64,000 bases of DNA from Ehretia macrophylla (GCA_037974665.1 CM075778.1:8049001-8113000); one strand, 5' to 3'. Counted from the stretch's first letter, positions 1 through 11,799 are shown. Made by a program: numbers and translations. Notes: generated by a model not told the origin, from the letters alone.

Positions 1-28
1 ACACAACAGCACGGTGCCTGCACGGACT

Positions 29-437
29 TATGCCCTGTTTGGCCTAACTTTTAGACACCCAAAAGCGCTTTCTGTGAGTTTAGAAGCTGAACTAACTTGT
101 TTGACCCATTTTTAAAAATGTTTTTAGGTAAAAATTAAAGTTGAGGTTGAAAAAAATTAAAAACTGAGAAACTCCGAATTGGAGTTTTTCAAAAAAGGCT
201 TTTGTGAAACTATCTTACATAATACGAGAAGTTATTTTTCTTTTCCTTTTTTCTCGAATATACCTCTCCATATTTTTAAAATTCAAATTTACTCTCAAAA
301 TTTTTAAAAACTCAACATTGTCTAACACAGGTTAAACAGTCAACGGTTTTTATTCAACAGCACTTTTTACAAAAGTTCTACTCTAAAATCTCTACAACTC
401 AAAAACTGAAATTTCATAACTATGCCAAACAGAACCT
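29..437. mobile_element. Small AT-rich terminal-inverted-repeat element (MITE-like)
   Basis: The left end reads GCCCTGTTTGGC and the right end reads GCCAAACAGA, which are inverted partners. The interior is AT-rich and non-coding. Related sequence (the stretch around GTGAGTTTAGAAG followed by runs of short A-rich words) recurs near 8545-8700, 26660-26800 and 44336-44700, so this is a dispersed family. The target-site duplication is not clear. It sits where exon 3 of F-box copy A would be expected. Confidence 0.4.
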
Positions 438-440
438 TAG

Positions 441-764
441 TTTTTTGGCCTTGCACGAGATACAGTTTTAAAATTTTTTAAATAGATGGCTGTGAGTTCA
501 ACAATTTTAATATTTTTTAAATAGATGACTGTGAGTTTTGAACCTATGACCTTTTGGTAGTCATATCATCTAAAAGTCTAAACTATTAGAGAGGGATTTA
601 TTATATTTATCTATCTTATGCCAGATAGTATTTTTATTGAGCTTTATACATAAACGTAATAATATAATAAATCTCTCTTTAACTGTTAAGTTATTTTTAT
701 ATAAGCTGGTCACTTAACATATATTAATATAGGAATAAAGAATATATGTCAAAGAAATATCTAC
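441..764 (-). repeat. Intron 2 remnant of F-box copy A with LTR-derived sequence
   Basis: This matches the intron 2 sequence of copies B (22497-22750) and C (50670-50922), including the LTR-like block ending CACTTAACA at about 710-719. The left part (475-560) differs from B and C, so the LTR insertion is only partly preserved here and the exon-3-proximal side is missing. Nothing coding is seen. Confidence 0.5.
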
Positions 765-2413
765 CTCTTTGAATACTTTGTTTCCTGATGTCGATATTTT
801 CAATGGATGACAAATCCAAAATAAGCCATCAATGAGTGGGATGTACATTACTTGCTTCTTTTCTTGGAAACAATTAGATCGGGACGTGAATACTCAGGTT
901 CAAGTGCTTGACATTGCAGAATTGAGGGTCAAAAACACCTTTAAGTTGATTCACACGAAACTTGACCCACATTAGTCAAAATCAGAACATGTCTCTTTTC
1001 TTAGCAATAACATTTATGGAGACTGACAGTAAACTATTCAATTAGTTTAAATTGATGTTAGGATCTTGCATACTAATGAGAGTTATACGTATAGCTCCTA
1101 TCAATTATGTAAAAAATTGATCCATTAATTCGAACTGAAACAATAATTTTTCAAAACTGAAAACTTGTTGAAAATAGAGAATAATACCTTATCGCATGGA
1201 TCTATATGCAATGACAAATCAACTTTTTGGCTTAGCTTTGCAAGAAGAGTTCTCAATGTTAGGAACCAAAGAGTATCCAATGTTGAATTCCTTTGGTTTC
1301 TTTTGGTCGTCATTATCGCATGTCAAGTGAACGAAATGAAATGTGTAAAGGAACGAAACATGTATTGCCTCGAGGGTGAGGCAATTGAAGCTGCACGAGT
1401 TATCGTCTGAGTGTTACACTCGAATGAATGTACATTGGGAGCATTAAATTCTTCATCCAATGAGCTCCTCATTTGTAATAAGCTTAAACTTTTCAGCGAC
1501 TCACTTGAGATTTTAAGTCTCTTCATTGTACCACAATGACGAAGCCTCAAAGTTCTTAAATGCAAAAAACCACCACATATGTTTTCAGAAATACCACTAG
1601 GGAATACTATACAATTCAAATCCAACAATTCAAGATTTTTACAATCGTGTAAATCAAGTTTAGTCGTGTAGATACCTATTATGAGCCCTATAACATCCTC
1701 AAGATAATCATCAATCACACAATTTTTCTTAAGCTTAACATGAGATAGATTTATAATATCATAGTCTCTGCAGTTTCTTAGTGTAAGCGCTCTAAGTGAG
1801 GGGCATATGCCTAGGAATAGTTTTAATGTTCTCGAACACAAACTAAAATTATCCTCAAGATACAATTCTTGCAAAGAATCTAGCATAGGATTGCTAGCCA
1901 GATAGATATCATCGATAAAACACCATCTTAAATGTAGGATCATCAACCATTTGGATGATATAAGCGTTGTTGGCAGTTTGTAAGGTTTTGATGGGTGTCT
2001 ACATATGAGATGTAGTTCACTGATATTATTCTTGACGGCAAATTTTATCAAACTGTTAAGGCGAGAAGTTTCAACTTCATAATAACTCTCAAGCTTTATT
2101 GTTCCCATGTGGGGCTTTTTCTTGAAGTATTCGAGTAGCGACTCGTTGGCAAAGCCCAGAAGTTAAACGTCTTGTTAGGTCCCAACCAATAAATGTAAGA
2201 GTATCCCAAATTTTGCCGAAATCGGAATTCATTGAGATCAAGAATAGGATATGGGAATGAAGCTTGAAGAACATACCATCTTTTAGACACGAGGGCCATG
2301 GCGGATACGTCTTTGCGCGAAAGGAAAGACGTGATGTGGTTGATAACATCGTCAGGCAATTCGGAGAGGTCTTTTTGTTCATCTTGCTGCTAGAACCGCT
2401 TGATTTCGGCCAT
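765..2413 (-). pseudogene. F-box/LRR protein pseudogene, copy A
   Basis: This is a decayed paralog of the intact copy at 22151-24390. The start codon is at 2413, but codon 8 is TAG (2390-2392). The F-box part (LPDDVINHI...SRKDVSAMALVSKRW) is still readable. An insertion of about 5 bases near 2150-2165 shifts the frame before the leucine-rich-repeat part, which resumes at 2108 and stops at 1323. Exon 1 would end at 1188 with a usable GT donor. Exon 2 (about 765-980) has lost its acceptor: GG stands where B has AG. It also carries a small deletion leading to a TAA. Exon 3 is absent and the position is filled by repeat DNA. A LINE and further insertions sit directly upstream. No full protein is possible. 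Confidence 0.85.
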
Positions 2414-2547
2414 GGTTTTCCTTGCAGTCGGCCACAATTGTGCTTGAGATGAGATGTGCGTATAATGGAATAAGATTAATGCTTTATATCACTCATTCAC
2501 CCTCTTCACCCCTTTGTGTAATGCAGTGAGATCTTCTCTTCAAGCTG

Positions 2548-3690
2548 GTGCTATTCTCAGCTCACTTCTTCAAGAACTCTTGGGATCTTGTTGGTGAAGA
2601 TGTGTGTAATGCAGTGAGATCTTCTCTTCAAGCTGGTACTATTCTCAAACAAATCAATGCAACCGCAATTAATCTCATTCCAAATGGTGAGAACCCAGCT
2701 CGTGTGCAAGACTTCAGGCCAATCTCTTGTTTTAATGTCATTTACAAATGTATCTCCAAAGTGATCGCTAATCGTTTGAAGCATACTTTGGACTCTATCA
2801 TTTCCATTAATCAGTCTGCCTTTGTTCATGGTAGGAAGATTGTCGATAATATTCTGATTGCTCAGGAGTTAATTAGAAATTATGGAAGGAAGAGAATCAG
2901 TCCCAGATGTGTTGTTAAGATTGACATTATGAAGGCATACGATTCAATTAGCTGGCAATTTATCATAAAATGCCTCAAAGCTCTTGAGTATCCGGAAGCC
3001 TTTGTTAGATGGGTTGAGATGTGCATTACCACTCCATCATATTCAATTGTCATTAATGGCCAGCTTGAGGGTTTTTTCCAGGGTAAAAAGGGGCTCAGAC
3101 AAGGCGATCCACTTTCACCCTACTTGTTTGTGATAGCTATGGAAGTTCTGTCCCAACTACTTCAGAGATGTTCTAATATGAAGGGGTTTGGTTTCCATCC
3201 TAAGTGCAAGTCGAATCACCTTGCATTTGCGGATGATATACTGATATTCTCCAAAGCCAACATTCAGTCATTGAATCTTATTGATAAGGCTTTGGTTACC
3301 TTCTCAAAGTTGTCTGGACTCAAAGTTAGTAATCTCAAAAGTGAAATCTTCATTGGGGGATGCAGTGATGACGTGAAGAGAAATTTGGCTGAGGTGTTGA
3401 GTATCAAAATCGGGAAGCTACTAGTCAAGTATCTTGGGATTCCTCTCATTACAGGAAGACTCAACAAGAATGTGTGCAACCTCATTTGCTCCAAGATCAC
3501 AAACCGTATTGAGCATTGGGCTAACAAATGGCTTTCTTATGCGGATAAGCTCCTTCTCATCAAGTCTGTTCTTTCGAGCATTACCTATTATTGGTGCAAT
3601 ATTTTCCTTCTCCCCAAAGAAGTTGTTTATGAGATTGAAAAGAGGTTTGCTGCCTTCTTATGGAAAGGGGGTGGCAATTGTGTGAAATGA
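2548..3690 (+). pseudogene. LINE reverse transcriptase (truncated)
   Basis: The 380-codon frame holds the reverse-transcriptase core of plant L1-like LINEs: NLIPNGENPARVQDFRPIS, then VVKIDIMKAYDSI (first catalytic Asp), GLRQGDPLSPYLF and LAFADDILIF (FADD box, near 3220-3245). After that come LKVSNLKSEIF and YLGIPL. It ends at TGA (3688-3690) in what should be continuous ORF2, since zf-RVT coding follows. The N-terminal endonuclease is absent. The first codons derive from the duplicated 5' edge and are not native. This is a retroelement relict, not a host gene. Confidence 0.85.
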
Positions 3691-4755
3691 GCTAGAGTTG
3701 CTTGGTCGGAAGTGTGTAGGCCAAAAGAGGAAGGAGGATTGGGTATTCGTAGCCTTGCAGATGTTAACTTTGTTGATGTCCTCAAACAATTTTGGCACAC
3801 GTATACTGATGCAAACTCTCTTTAGGGTTACTGGGTGAATAGGGTGATCCTAAACCATGACAACATATGGTCTGTGGATATCCCTATTAATGCAACTTGG
3901 ACTTGGCAAAATATTTTGAGATGTAGGTACAAGGCAAGAGATTTCGTCCATCACAGAGTGGGTAACGGGAAAAGAACATGGTGGTTTTGGGATCCTTGGC
4001 TCCCTTGTGGTAGAGTGGTGGATTTTGTTGGAGATAACAATATTGTTGTTCCTCTTGAGCTGATTAATGAAAAGGTTGTTAGATTCATTAGAAGGAACCA
4101 TTGGAATTGGCCTCCTGAAATCAATTTTATGAACCAGTTGATAGCTTCTCTTACTCCCCAGAACTACCAAGACTCTATTGGCTGGTTTGCAGGGAGTAAT
4201 GGTGAGTTTAATACTACCTCAACCTGGAATTGCATTCGAGAAAAGAAAAGGAAGGTGGAGTGGGCAGACCTTGTTTGGAATAAAGCTGTTGTTTCAAAAC
4301 ATAGTTTTTGTACTTGGCTTATGTGCTTAAATCGTAGTCCCACTAAAGAACGCTTGCTTAGTTGGGGAGTTATTGATTGTGCAAAATGTGTTTTATGTGG
4401 TTTAGGGATGGGATGCAGGGATCACCTCTATTTTGAGTGCCCTTTTACCAACAAAATTTGGAGACATCCCTCTTCTCTTATTAAAGAGCAGAATATTGTT
4501 ACTCATTGGGATTTGATGATTATCCGTCTTTGTAGGCTCTGCAAGAAAAAGACACTAAAGGCAGATATCGTGAGACCTATGTTTTGTGCGAGTATTTATT
4601 ACATATGGCAGGAAAGAAATAGTAAAATTTATGGAAAATGTACTAGCTCGGAGGAACAGCTGACTGAGAAAGTTCTTCTCAATGATAGAGATAAAATTTC
4701 GTTACAACGTAAATATGTCAATAGTGCACAAAACAGATCCCTTTGCTCTTTATGA
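3691..4755 (+). pseudogene. LINE ORF2 C-terminal zinc-binding region
   Basis: This continues the same ORF2 after two stops (TGA at 3688 and TAG at about 3823). The frame from 3835 to 4755 reads GNGKRTWWFWDPWL, then the zf-RVT block with W-x-K followed by HSFCTWLM, RLLSWG, CVLCG and DHLYFECPF, which is the Cys/His signature of plant LINE tails. No RNase H domain follows. The non-coding tail to 4848 ends in an A-run. Confidence 0.8.
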
Positions 4756-4871
4756 CAGATTACAGACATATTGATGTAAAGATCCTTGTATCTTGGTTTT
4801 TTTTTGCAGTGAAATGAAACGATTACTTGCTTAGCAAAAAAAAAAATTCATGTATGGAATATAAATCTCTC

Positions 4872-4998
4872 ACCAAAGACCCCTTGGTCTAGCGGCATGA
4901 CACTCACAATGTTTGTGAGAAGTTGCGAGCTCGAATTTCGCTGACTACATCTCAGTATATAAGTATGACCTTAGGCCTCATCTAAAAAAAAACAAAAA
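4872..4998 (+). mobile_element. tRNA-derived SINE
   Basis: This short element has a polymerase III A-box-like CTTGGTCTAGCGGCATG and a B-box-like GAGCTCGAATTTCGC 45 bases on, and ends in an A-rich tail. It is flanked by the direct repeat AAATCTCTC (4863-4871 and 4999-5007). The paralogous region upstream of copy B (24483-24493) has this word once, supporting a real insertion. Confidence 0.7.
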
Positions 4999-5048
4999 AA
5001 ATCTCTCTGGCAAAAATTCTACTATATAACCCTCTTTTGTATGGAAAA

Positions 5049-5677
5049 AATTCATGTATTGAATATTAAATCTCAAGTGTATATGGTAAAAATTTCACTA
5101 TATAAGGAAGGGTAAGGGGTGAAGAGATGATATATATCATTTCTCAATAAATAAAGAAGCGATAATTTTAAGAAGATTGAAATATATTAGAAATATACAA
5201 GGTGAGAGCTTATATACAAGTCATTAGGTTTTGGTAACAAAAATAGCCTACAAGAAAACTAGTCCAATACAATAACTACTAACTCAAATCTAATCTAGTT
5301 CAATAATACAAGTTTTTAAATAAAATCATATGTTAAGAAATACTATCAAAATTCGTATTTGGAGCTTCTTTGGGGTGTAGGATTTCATAAGAATGATAGG
5401 GCGAACCGATGATATATATCATTGCTCAATAAATAAAGAAGCGATAATTTTAAGTATATTGAAATATATTAGAAATATACAAGGTGAGAGCTTATATACA
5501 AGTCATTAGGATTTGGTAAAAAAAATAGCCTACACAAAAAGTAGTCCAATACAATAACTACTAATTCAAATCTAATCTAGTTCAATAATACAAGTAATTA
5601 AATAAAATCATATGTTAAGAAATACTATCAAAATTCGTATTTGGAGCTTCTTTGGGTCATAGGATTTCATAAGGACT
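5049..5677 (-). repeat. Upstream flank of F-box copy A with a 282-bp tandem duplication
   Basis: The sequence from about 5126 to 5407 is repeated from 5408 onward (period 282), each copy starting GATGATATATATCATT. It matches the single-copy upstream flank of F-box copy B (24540-24830) and partly that of C and E. Nothing coding is seen. The second unit is cut by the LINE at 5694-6371 and resumes at 6388. Confidence 0.75.
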
Positions 5678-5693
5678 CTAGTAATGCAATCTT

Positions 5694-6371
5694 TTTTTTT
5701 TTTTTGCTAAATAAACACGTGACTCATTTCATTCTAACAAAACGAAGTACATCAAAAGCAGGGCTCAGCCTAATAGAGGATCTGTAAGTCAAGATCCCAA
5801 ACAATACAAATATTTCTATTAAGATTACAAAAATGAAATGTATGATTCCTATTTTTTATACAATTATGTACGCAAGATTTGATCGAAGCAAAAATTTGCT
5901 CCTCTGTTTGATCTGAACCATCAAACAAACGCAGATTTCTTTCGGTCCAAATATAGTAAGTAGCAGTACCCAGCATAGTATGGAACAAGTAGGATTGGAG
6001 TGATTTCGCAGGAACACGGTTAAAAGACAAAAGACTGACGAAATCCCAAGAGATCTCCGTACCAATGTTAGTTGCACGGAGACACCTACGCCAAATGCGC
6101 TTGGTGAAGCTGAAATTGAAGAATAAATGGTCACGATTTTCAGCAACGGTACAGCAGAAAATGCACCTAATTGGACCTCCAAGACCCCCAAGAAAATAAT
6201 CTCTGTCTTGTGTGAAGCCGGTCCAAAGTGACAAGCCAGAGACATAAGGCATGCTTAGGGATTAAACCCTTGAACTAGACCATTTTCCACCACTGGACCT
6301 TGTCTAGCTTAGTGCGAATAGCGTCGTAAGCTGACTTAGCCGTGAAGCCTTTGGAAGGATTAGGCTTCCAA
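5694..6371 (-). mobile_element. 5'-truncated LINE fragment with 16-bp target duplication
   Basis: A minus-strand LINE tail: a T-run at 5694-5705 is its poly(A), and the frame 6252-5770 carries zf-RVT features (IRCIFCC, ENRDHLFFNFSF, IWRRC, then YYIWTERNLRLF). Upstream on the minus strand KGFTAKSAYDAIR is readable but broken by a stop and a frameshift. It is flanked by exact copies of CTAGTAATGCAATCTT (5678-5693 and 6372-6387), so both ends are defined and only 678 bp were inserted. Confidence 0.9.
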
Positions 6372-6387
6372 CTAGTAATGCAATCTT

Positions 6388-6429
6388 GTTTTCTTGCATT
6401 CCTAAAGCAATTAATAAACTGACTCTACA

Positions 6430-6463
<34 letters not shown>

Positions 6464-6698
6464 ATATTAGGACAAAAAAAATCTGTTAAAAGCATCTTAA
6501 CCGCACTACCTCTTATCTTGTTCCTCTCATCAATAATCACTTATTTATATATAATTCTATGTCAGTCTTTGTACTCTATATATATATAAAAAATGAGGGT
6601 TTCACTTCTTGTAAATCACCTCTTGTAAACTATGAAAAGAATGAATGAGCAGCTCACACAGTGGGGCAAAATTGTTTTTTCGTGGTATCATGAACTTA
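6388..6698. repeat. F-box flank continuation with TA/TG microsatellite
   Basis: This continues the copy A flank, matching 24828-24960 and 25921-25972 of the copy B unit. It contains a (TA)n(TG)n tract at 6430-6466 and the word CTCACACA at 6653-6660, the unfilled counterpart of the hAT insertion site at 24953-24960. No gene. Confidence 0.7.
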
Positions 6699-6790
6699 GG
6701 CCACTACAAAAAAAGGGAAGGGCGACTGTAACAATCCGTCACTCTTCCATTGCCTAAGAAGGAAGGCAAAAAAAATATAAAATATAAAAA
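6699..6790. mobile_element. CACTA-like terminus
   Basis: It starts CACTACAAAAAAAGGGAAGG, which fits the CACTA hallmark, with short GTCAC words behind. The same end occurs at 25972 in the duplicated unit. The rest of the element is missing here. Confidence 0.45.
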
Positions 6791-6978
6791 ATAAAAATGT
6801 TAATATTTGGGTGAAGTGTAGAAGACCTCTTTATATTTTTATTAAAGTGTACATGACCCCATTGTGTTTTTAAAAGCACACATGAGCCTCTTGTACTTTT
6901 TTAAATGTAGCATGGTTACCCCCTCTCCACTTTTCCGTCAACTTTGTTGACGGAAAATAGGAAAAGACATAAATACCT
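6791..6978. other. Non-coding repeat arm
   Basis: The pattern GTGTAGAAGACCTCT... CATGACCCCATTGTG... resembles the arms of the Mutator-like MITEs at 32377 and 37050. It is interrupted by the solo LTR that follows, and no matching second arm was found. No gene. Confidence 0.35.
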
Positions 6979-7859
6979 TGTTAAGATCTAATTTTAGCTT
7001 ATGTTTTTATTGGCTATTTAGCAAAAAATATAGATATTATTGTGTGGATATTGTGTGTGGAGTTTTGTTATTTTAGGTAAGTATTCAAGTGCAAGAGCAA
7101 TTCTAGTTTTAAGAAGTTCTAGTGCAAGTAGTATTCAAGCCATGAAGTGTCCAAGTTTAAATAGACTTTATGTTGTGAAGAAGTTTCTACATTTTTGGAG
7201 ATAAGGTGATAAAGTTCAAGCAATCAATAACTCTTGTGCAAAAGAGTTAACCTTGAAGACATTCTTACATATACTCGACATCTGCACTAAGCTCCATAAA
7301 TTGGCATCTCAATTCTTAGTTGAATTGGGTGAGCAGTGAATAGACAATAAGGAGCTGAGTCGTGAGTTAGGTGTAGGCAATCTGTGTCAAGTCGTGTTGC
7401 AACATACTGTGTAACAGAGTGTACTGAAATTTTAGATAGTGTTGCAACACAGTCTGTTTTAAGTCAAATGTATTGACCAATCCATCTAGAGTTTCAAGAC
7501 TCTTTTTATGTATTTTGTATTCATTTTTTGGGAGAAAAATGTGTGTTCTCGGGAGAAAACTTTGTAAGTCGAGAGGAGTTCGCCAAATTAGAGAATCTAT
7601 TAAGGGAGTCTTACACCTAGGCGACAAGGGTTAAGAGGTAGTCTTCAATTGCGTAAGTTCCATTGGTGTCTGTAATCTCTTGAAACTTAGTGGATTGATT
7701 TGTTAGGTCAGGGAGTGGCCTCATGGATGCAGACCTGGTTGGTCGAACCACGTTAAAATTTCTGTGTCCTTACATTTGTTGCAGCAGATTTACTTTCTTG
7801 CAAGTTTACTTAGTTAATTTGTTTAATTATCAAATTGATTAAGAGGCCAGAAATTAACA
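6979..7859 (+). mobile_element. Solo LTR, 881 bp, TSD TACCT
   Basis: It begins TGTTAAGATCTAA and ends GCCAGAAATTAACA (TG...CA ends inside the inverted pair TGTTAA/TTAACA). It is flanked by exact 5-bp repeats TACCT at 6974-6978 and 7860-7864. The 3' part (GCAGACCTGGTTGGTCGAAC, then TTTCTGTGTC) is typical of Copia LTR tails. There is no internal region, so it probably arose by LTR-LTR recombination. Confidence 0.8.
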
Positions 7860-7864
7860 TACCT

Positions 7865-7904
7865 CTATTTTTTTCTTTTTTTTCTTTTTTCCTTTTCCCT
7901 TTTA

Positions 7905-7969
<65 letters not shown>

Positions 7970-8539
7970 GTTTATGTATATACACACACATAGCTACTCT
8001 TTCATTCAAAGAGGCCCTGGGTACGTTCCTATGCTGTTCATTGAAGTTCATGTATAGGTCTCGTGTATAACTTGTGGAACCTTTCTGATTTCGTTTTGTT
8101 CATTAATATAAAATTCTACCTCACTGCATTACATGTTGTACCAGCCTGTTGATTTACGCTAGTGTGTTATGGCATTGCATAGTCTTTGTTGCGATTGCCA
8201 TAATTATATGATCGGTGATTAAAAAAATAAAAAATAAAAAAAGAACGCAGGAGATTGATATCCAAGTCAATCTAAGGATATAGAATATATGTATATTACA
8301 TATATATATTTATTTGTTTGGGGGAGGGGGAGGGGGAGGGGGAGGGGGTAGGGGCGGTGGTTGGGGAAAAAGATGACTGTTTGATTTTTCTATTTTTTTT
8401 TGTGAAAAAGGTATTTTAGTAATTGAATAAACATATTTTATTATAAAATTGATAAAAGTATAATCCTAGATGCAAAATGGGTATGTGTCATACACTTGCG
8501 GTTAAAATTAATGGTTTTCTTGATGGAATGACTAATCAT
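7865..8539. repeat. Low-complexity stretch: (TA)n, (TGTA)n and G-rich tract
   Basis: It holds pyrimidine-rich DNA, (TA)n at 7907-7957 running into TGTA repeats to about 7975, and a GGGGGA repeat at 8320-8350 that could form a G-quadruplex. No gene or RNA gene is seen. Confidence 0.8.
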
Positions 8540-9400
8540 GATGTGATTTAGAAACTAACTTGTCTGACTCATTTCTAAAGAGTTTTTATTTAAAAGTCAA
8601 AGCTTAAAAAAGCTAAGAAGTTCGAAATCAAAGATTCTCGAAAAATACTTTCATGAACCTTTTTTTTTTTTTTTAATCATGCGGAACAGATTTTTTCTCT
8701 TTTTTTTTTTTGCTTTTACAAATACTCTGTCATATCTTTTAGATAATTCACTACAAACTTTATTTTTTTAATCATATTTATCTTTTTATATTTACTTCTA
8801 TTTTGCTAATGAACAGTACTTGTGTATTATCTCTTCAATATTTTGATTTCATTTATATGCTCCAAATTTAAATAATTGATGCATATAAACACGATCTATA
8901 TTACTTGAAATGAGGTTTTATCCCTTTTGTATGGGATGATACGAATAAGTTACATCTAGCAAAACCACAATCTAATTCAAGGATAAAAATAAGTTACATC
9001 TAGTTGCAACAACAACGAGCAAAACTAATTTGTAATCTCTTCTTTTGATTTTGAAGAAAGGAGTTTGTTTAACTTTGCTCAATAATTTTTATTCAAAGCT
9101 TAAAAAGTTTTTGAAATGCTACTAGTTGTGTTTACGTTATGCTAATTCTTAAATTGAATGCATTTTATATATTCCCGGACGAACCAATGCCCTCCTGAAA
9201 AGGGAAAAAAGAGCAAAGCATATGTTTTAGTTCAACACCATGACAATTAACAAGAAATGCCATCACTCGGAAGAAAAAAAAATTATCTTCACATATGTGT
9301 TTACTTAAAAATTGTTAAGATTCAGGAGGTATAATGCTGAGAAGACATCGACAACTCCCTGAAATTTAACCATACAAGGGTTAGAGATTTTATAATCTCT
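8540..9400. repeat. Segmental duplication, left copy
   Basis: It aligns by eye over its length with 26650-27540 (for example the stretch containing CTCTGTCATATCTTTTAGAT at 8730 and 26870), with scattered substitutions and small indels. It extends the similarity between the F-box A and B units. Non-coding; it starts with the repeat family also seen at 29-437. Confidence 0.8.
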
Positions 9401-10210
9401 AATCCTTTTTCACAGACTCTCAGGTTTGAAGTACAATACTGAGAAAAGTGAGGTGTTTTTTAGTGGGAGTAATCAGAATATTAGAGATAATATTCTTGGC
9501 TTCAAAGAAGGGTCACTCCCTGTACGCTACCTTGGGGTTCCTTTGACCTATATGAGACTCAGAAAATAGGATTGTCAGAGTCTTATTGATAGCATAACAA
9601 AAAGGATTAGTCACTGGACTCATAACTGGCTTACTTTTGTAGGTCCTTTCCAACTCTAGAAATCTGTGTTGAAACATTTTCATCTTTATTAGGTGAGCTC
9701 GTTGTTTATCCCAAAGGGAGTTTTGAACATCATTGAGAGGAAATTTATGGATTTTCTTTGGCATGGCTCGGGGCCTAAAATTGCTTAGAATTGTGTTTGT
9801 AAACCAATTCAGGAAGGTGGTCTTGGGAGTAGAAAGCTTGTTGACATTAGCAAAGTTGCTTTTTTAAAGCTCCTCTAGAAGTTATACTCCTTCAGAGACA
9901 CAAGTTGAAGCTCATGGGGTTTGGACCAATTATATCAAGAGTAAATGTTTCCAGACAATGAAAGACCCAAGTGATGCATGTTAGTCTCAAAAGAAGATAC
10001 TCAACCTCATACCTCTTGCTCATGAATTTATTGCACATAGAATTGGGAATGGCAGGAATACTTTCTTTTGGCATGATATTTGGCACCCCAATTGGCATCA
10101 TTTTTTCACTCCATAATATCAGAGTTCTTTATCCATATATTGATAGCAAAGTCGCGGATATTGTCAAAGACGGAAATTGAGTTTGGCCAATCTACCCGCC
10201 TACTTTGGTT
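9401..10210 (+). pseudogene. LINE reverse-transcriptase fragment, heavily mutated
   Basis: Read on the plus strand with several stops, it gives LKYNTEKSEVFFSGSNQ, LPVRYLGVPL, then KPIQEGGLGSRKLVDISK and GNGRNTFFWHDIWHPNW. These are the last reverse-transcriptase motifs and the linker to zf-RVT of an L1-like LINE. A shorter copy at 27545-27865 shares the same upstream flank, so the LINE predates the segmental duplication. The Copia element at 10241 cuts it off. Confidence 0.75.
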
Positions 10211-10240
10211 AATCTCAACCCCAACAACCATAGCTTGTTC

Positions 10241-10414
10241 TGTTAAGATTCGTTGACTTTGTATATTAAAAAATAGATTAGGAAATTTCTTTCTTTACAA
10301 TTAATTGATTGTAATTCCTTGATTGTCTCACAAGAAATTGAGACTCTTTTGTGTATATATATTCCTCTAGCTAAGCAATAAAATTATCTTGGCATAATTT
10401 TTGTCAATTTCACA
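10241..10414 (+). repeat. Copia 5' LTR
   Basis: It starts TGTTAAGATTCGTTGAC and ends TTTCACA just before the primer-binding site. About 130 bases match the 3' LTR at 15024-15151 with few differences. It contains the TATA-like TGTGTATATATATTCC. Confidence 0.8.
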
Positions 10415-10718
10415 TGGTATCTAAACCTAGCTCTCGTCTTCTTTTCTTTTCTTAGAGCAGCCGCCTTTATCTTCATTAAACACAGAAAAGCCACCGGCAA
10501 TTTTTTTCTTTTTCCCAAAGGACAGCCGCTGCTATTTCCTTTCCAGAAGGAAAGATTGTTTGTTTATCAAAGTATTCAATCTTTGTTATTTTATTCAAGT
10601 ACCCTTGTCTCTCACAGTATAGGTTTCTTTGATTGTTTATTATATTCAAAGTTTTTTTCTTATTCAAGTTTTGTAGCATATTTCTTTCCAACGCAAGTCC
10701 ACTATTTGTTAAACAATC

Positions 10719-11780
10719 ATGAGTGAAGAGACGTCCATTACTTCTGACAAGGAAGTCTCGAGCTATGAGACTTCTAGCCCTTATTTCATTCATAATTCGA
10801 ATCATCCGGGCATGGTTCTTGTTTCAAAACTATTTAACGGTGATAACTATTCAACTTGGTGTCAATCTATGTATATCTCGCTCAGTGCCAAAAATAAGCT
10901 CGGATACATAGATGGGTCTCTCACGGAACCAACGAAGAAAAACAACTCAGGCGAATATCTTCTTTGACAACACTGTAATGACATGGTGCTTGAATGGATA
11001 TTAAATTCTGTTGAGCCAGATATTGCAGATAATGTGATTTATTCCTCTACAGCACATGAGATTTGGGATGAACTTAAAGAAAGATTTTTTCAAAGTAATG
11101 CACCAAGGATCTTTCAATTGAAGCGGGAACTTGCCTCTCTTTCTCAGGAAGAGATGACAATTGCAAACTACTTCACTAAATTCAAGAAGTTATATGATGA
11201 GTTGGCCTCCTACAGTGATCTCCTTACCTGTTCTTGTGGTGCACTGAAGAAGCATGGAGAGCATGAAGAACAAAATGTCTTGATGCAGTTTCTCATAGGG
11301 CTTAATGAGTCATATAGTGCTATCCACGGATAACTTTTGATAATGAATCCGTTACCCACTCTTCGCAAAGCCTATTCTCTTATCTCACAAGAAGAAAAAC
11401 AAAGAGAATTTGGGGCATCTAGAAGCTTGATAGAGCCTACAGCCATAGTTGTCTGTCATAGAGTCACTAGCCACAACTCCAATTGCAAGCCATTACATTG
11501 TAATCACTGCAATCATGATTACCACACGGTTGAAACTTGCTACAAGCTACATGGCTATCTTCCCGGACATAAGCTTCATGGCATAAATAAATCAAAGGGT
11601 GGAGGAGGATGCGGCAAAGTTATTGCAAACTGTGTAAACACTCAGCCCACTCTTCAGGAAATTCAATCTACTATGCCTACTTTAACTGAAGCACAATGTC
11701 AACTGGTGCACTCCATGCTAAGTGAAAAAGAGGTTCATCAACCTATAGCGAATGCTGCTACAATTTCCTCTACAGGTATA
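10719..11780 (+). pseudogene. Copia gag, frameshifted
   Basis: It begins MSEETSITSDKE and shows the Copia gag start pattern (HPGMVLVSKLFNGDNYSTW). It breaks after 10967, continues at 10983 (WILNSVEPDIADNV, then EIWDELKERF and ANYFTKFKKLYDEL), stops at 11333 and continues at 11337. The zinc knuckle CX2CX4HX4C (CNHCNHDYHTVETC) lies near 11490-11530. At least two lesions prevent one product. Confidence 0.85.
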
Positions 11781-11799
11781 CTTAGATCTTCCTATAAAA

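Larger units (their letters stand above)
2512..4848 (+). mobile_element. 5'-truncated L1-type LINE
   Basis: This non-LTR retrotransposon inserted in the upstream region of F-box copy A. It carries reverse transcriptase then a zinc-binding (zf-RVT) region, and ends with an A-run near 4836-4848. The endonuclease and ORF1 are missing. The 5' edge is unusual: about 45 bases at 2514-2558 are repeated at 2603-2647. I could not define a target-site duplication. Confidence 0.85.

Noticed and set aside
1125-1410. Short frames overlapping F-box A on both strands
   Set aside because: Shadows of the decayed LRR sequence, without start context or homology.
7367-7627. 86-codon minus-strand frame
   Set aside because: Lies fully inside the 881-bp solo LTR.
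10415-10427. tRNA gene at the primer-binding site
   Set aside because: Only the 3'-complementary bases typical of an LTR element are present.
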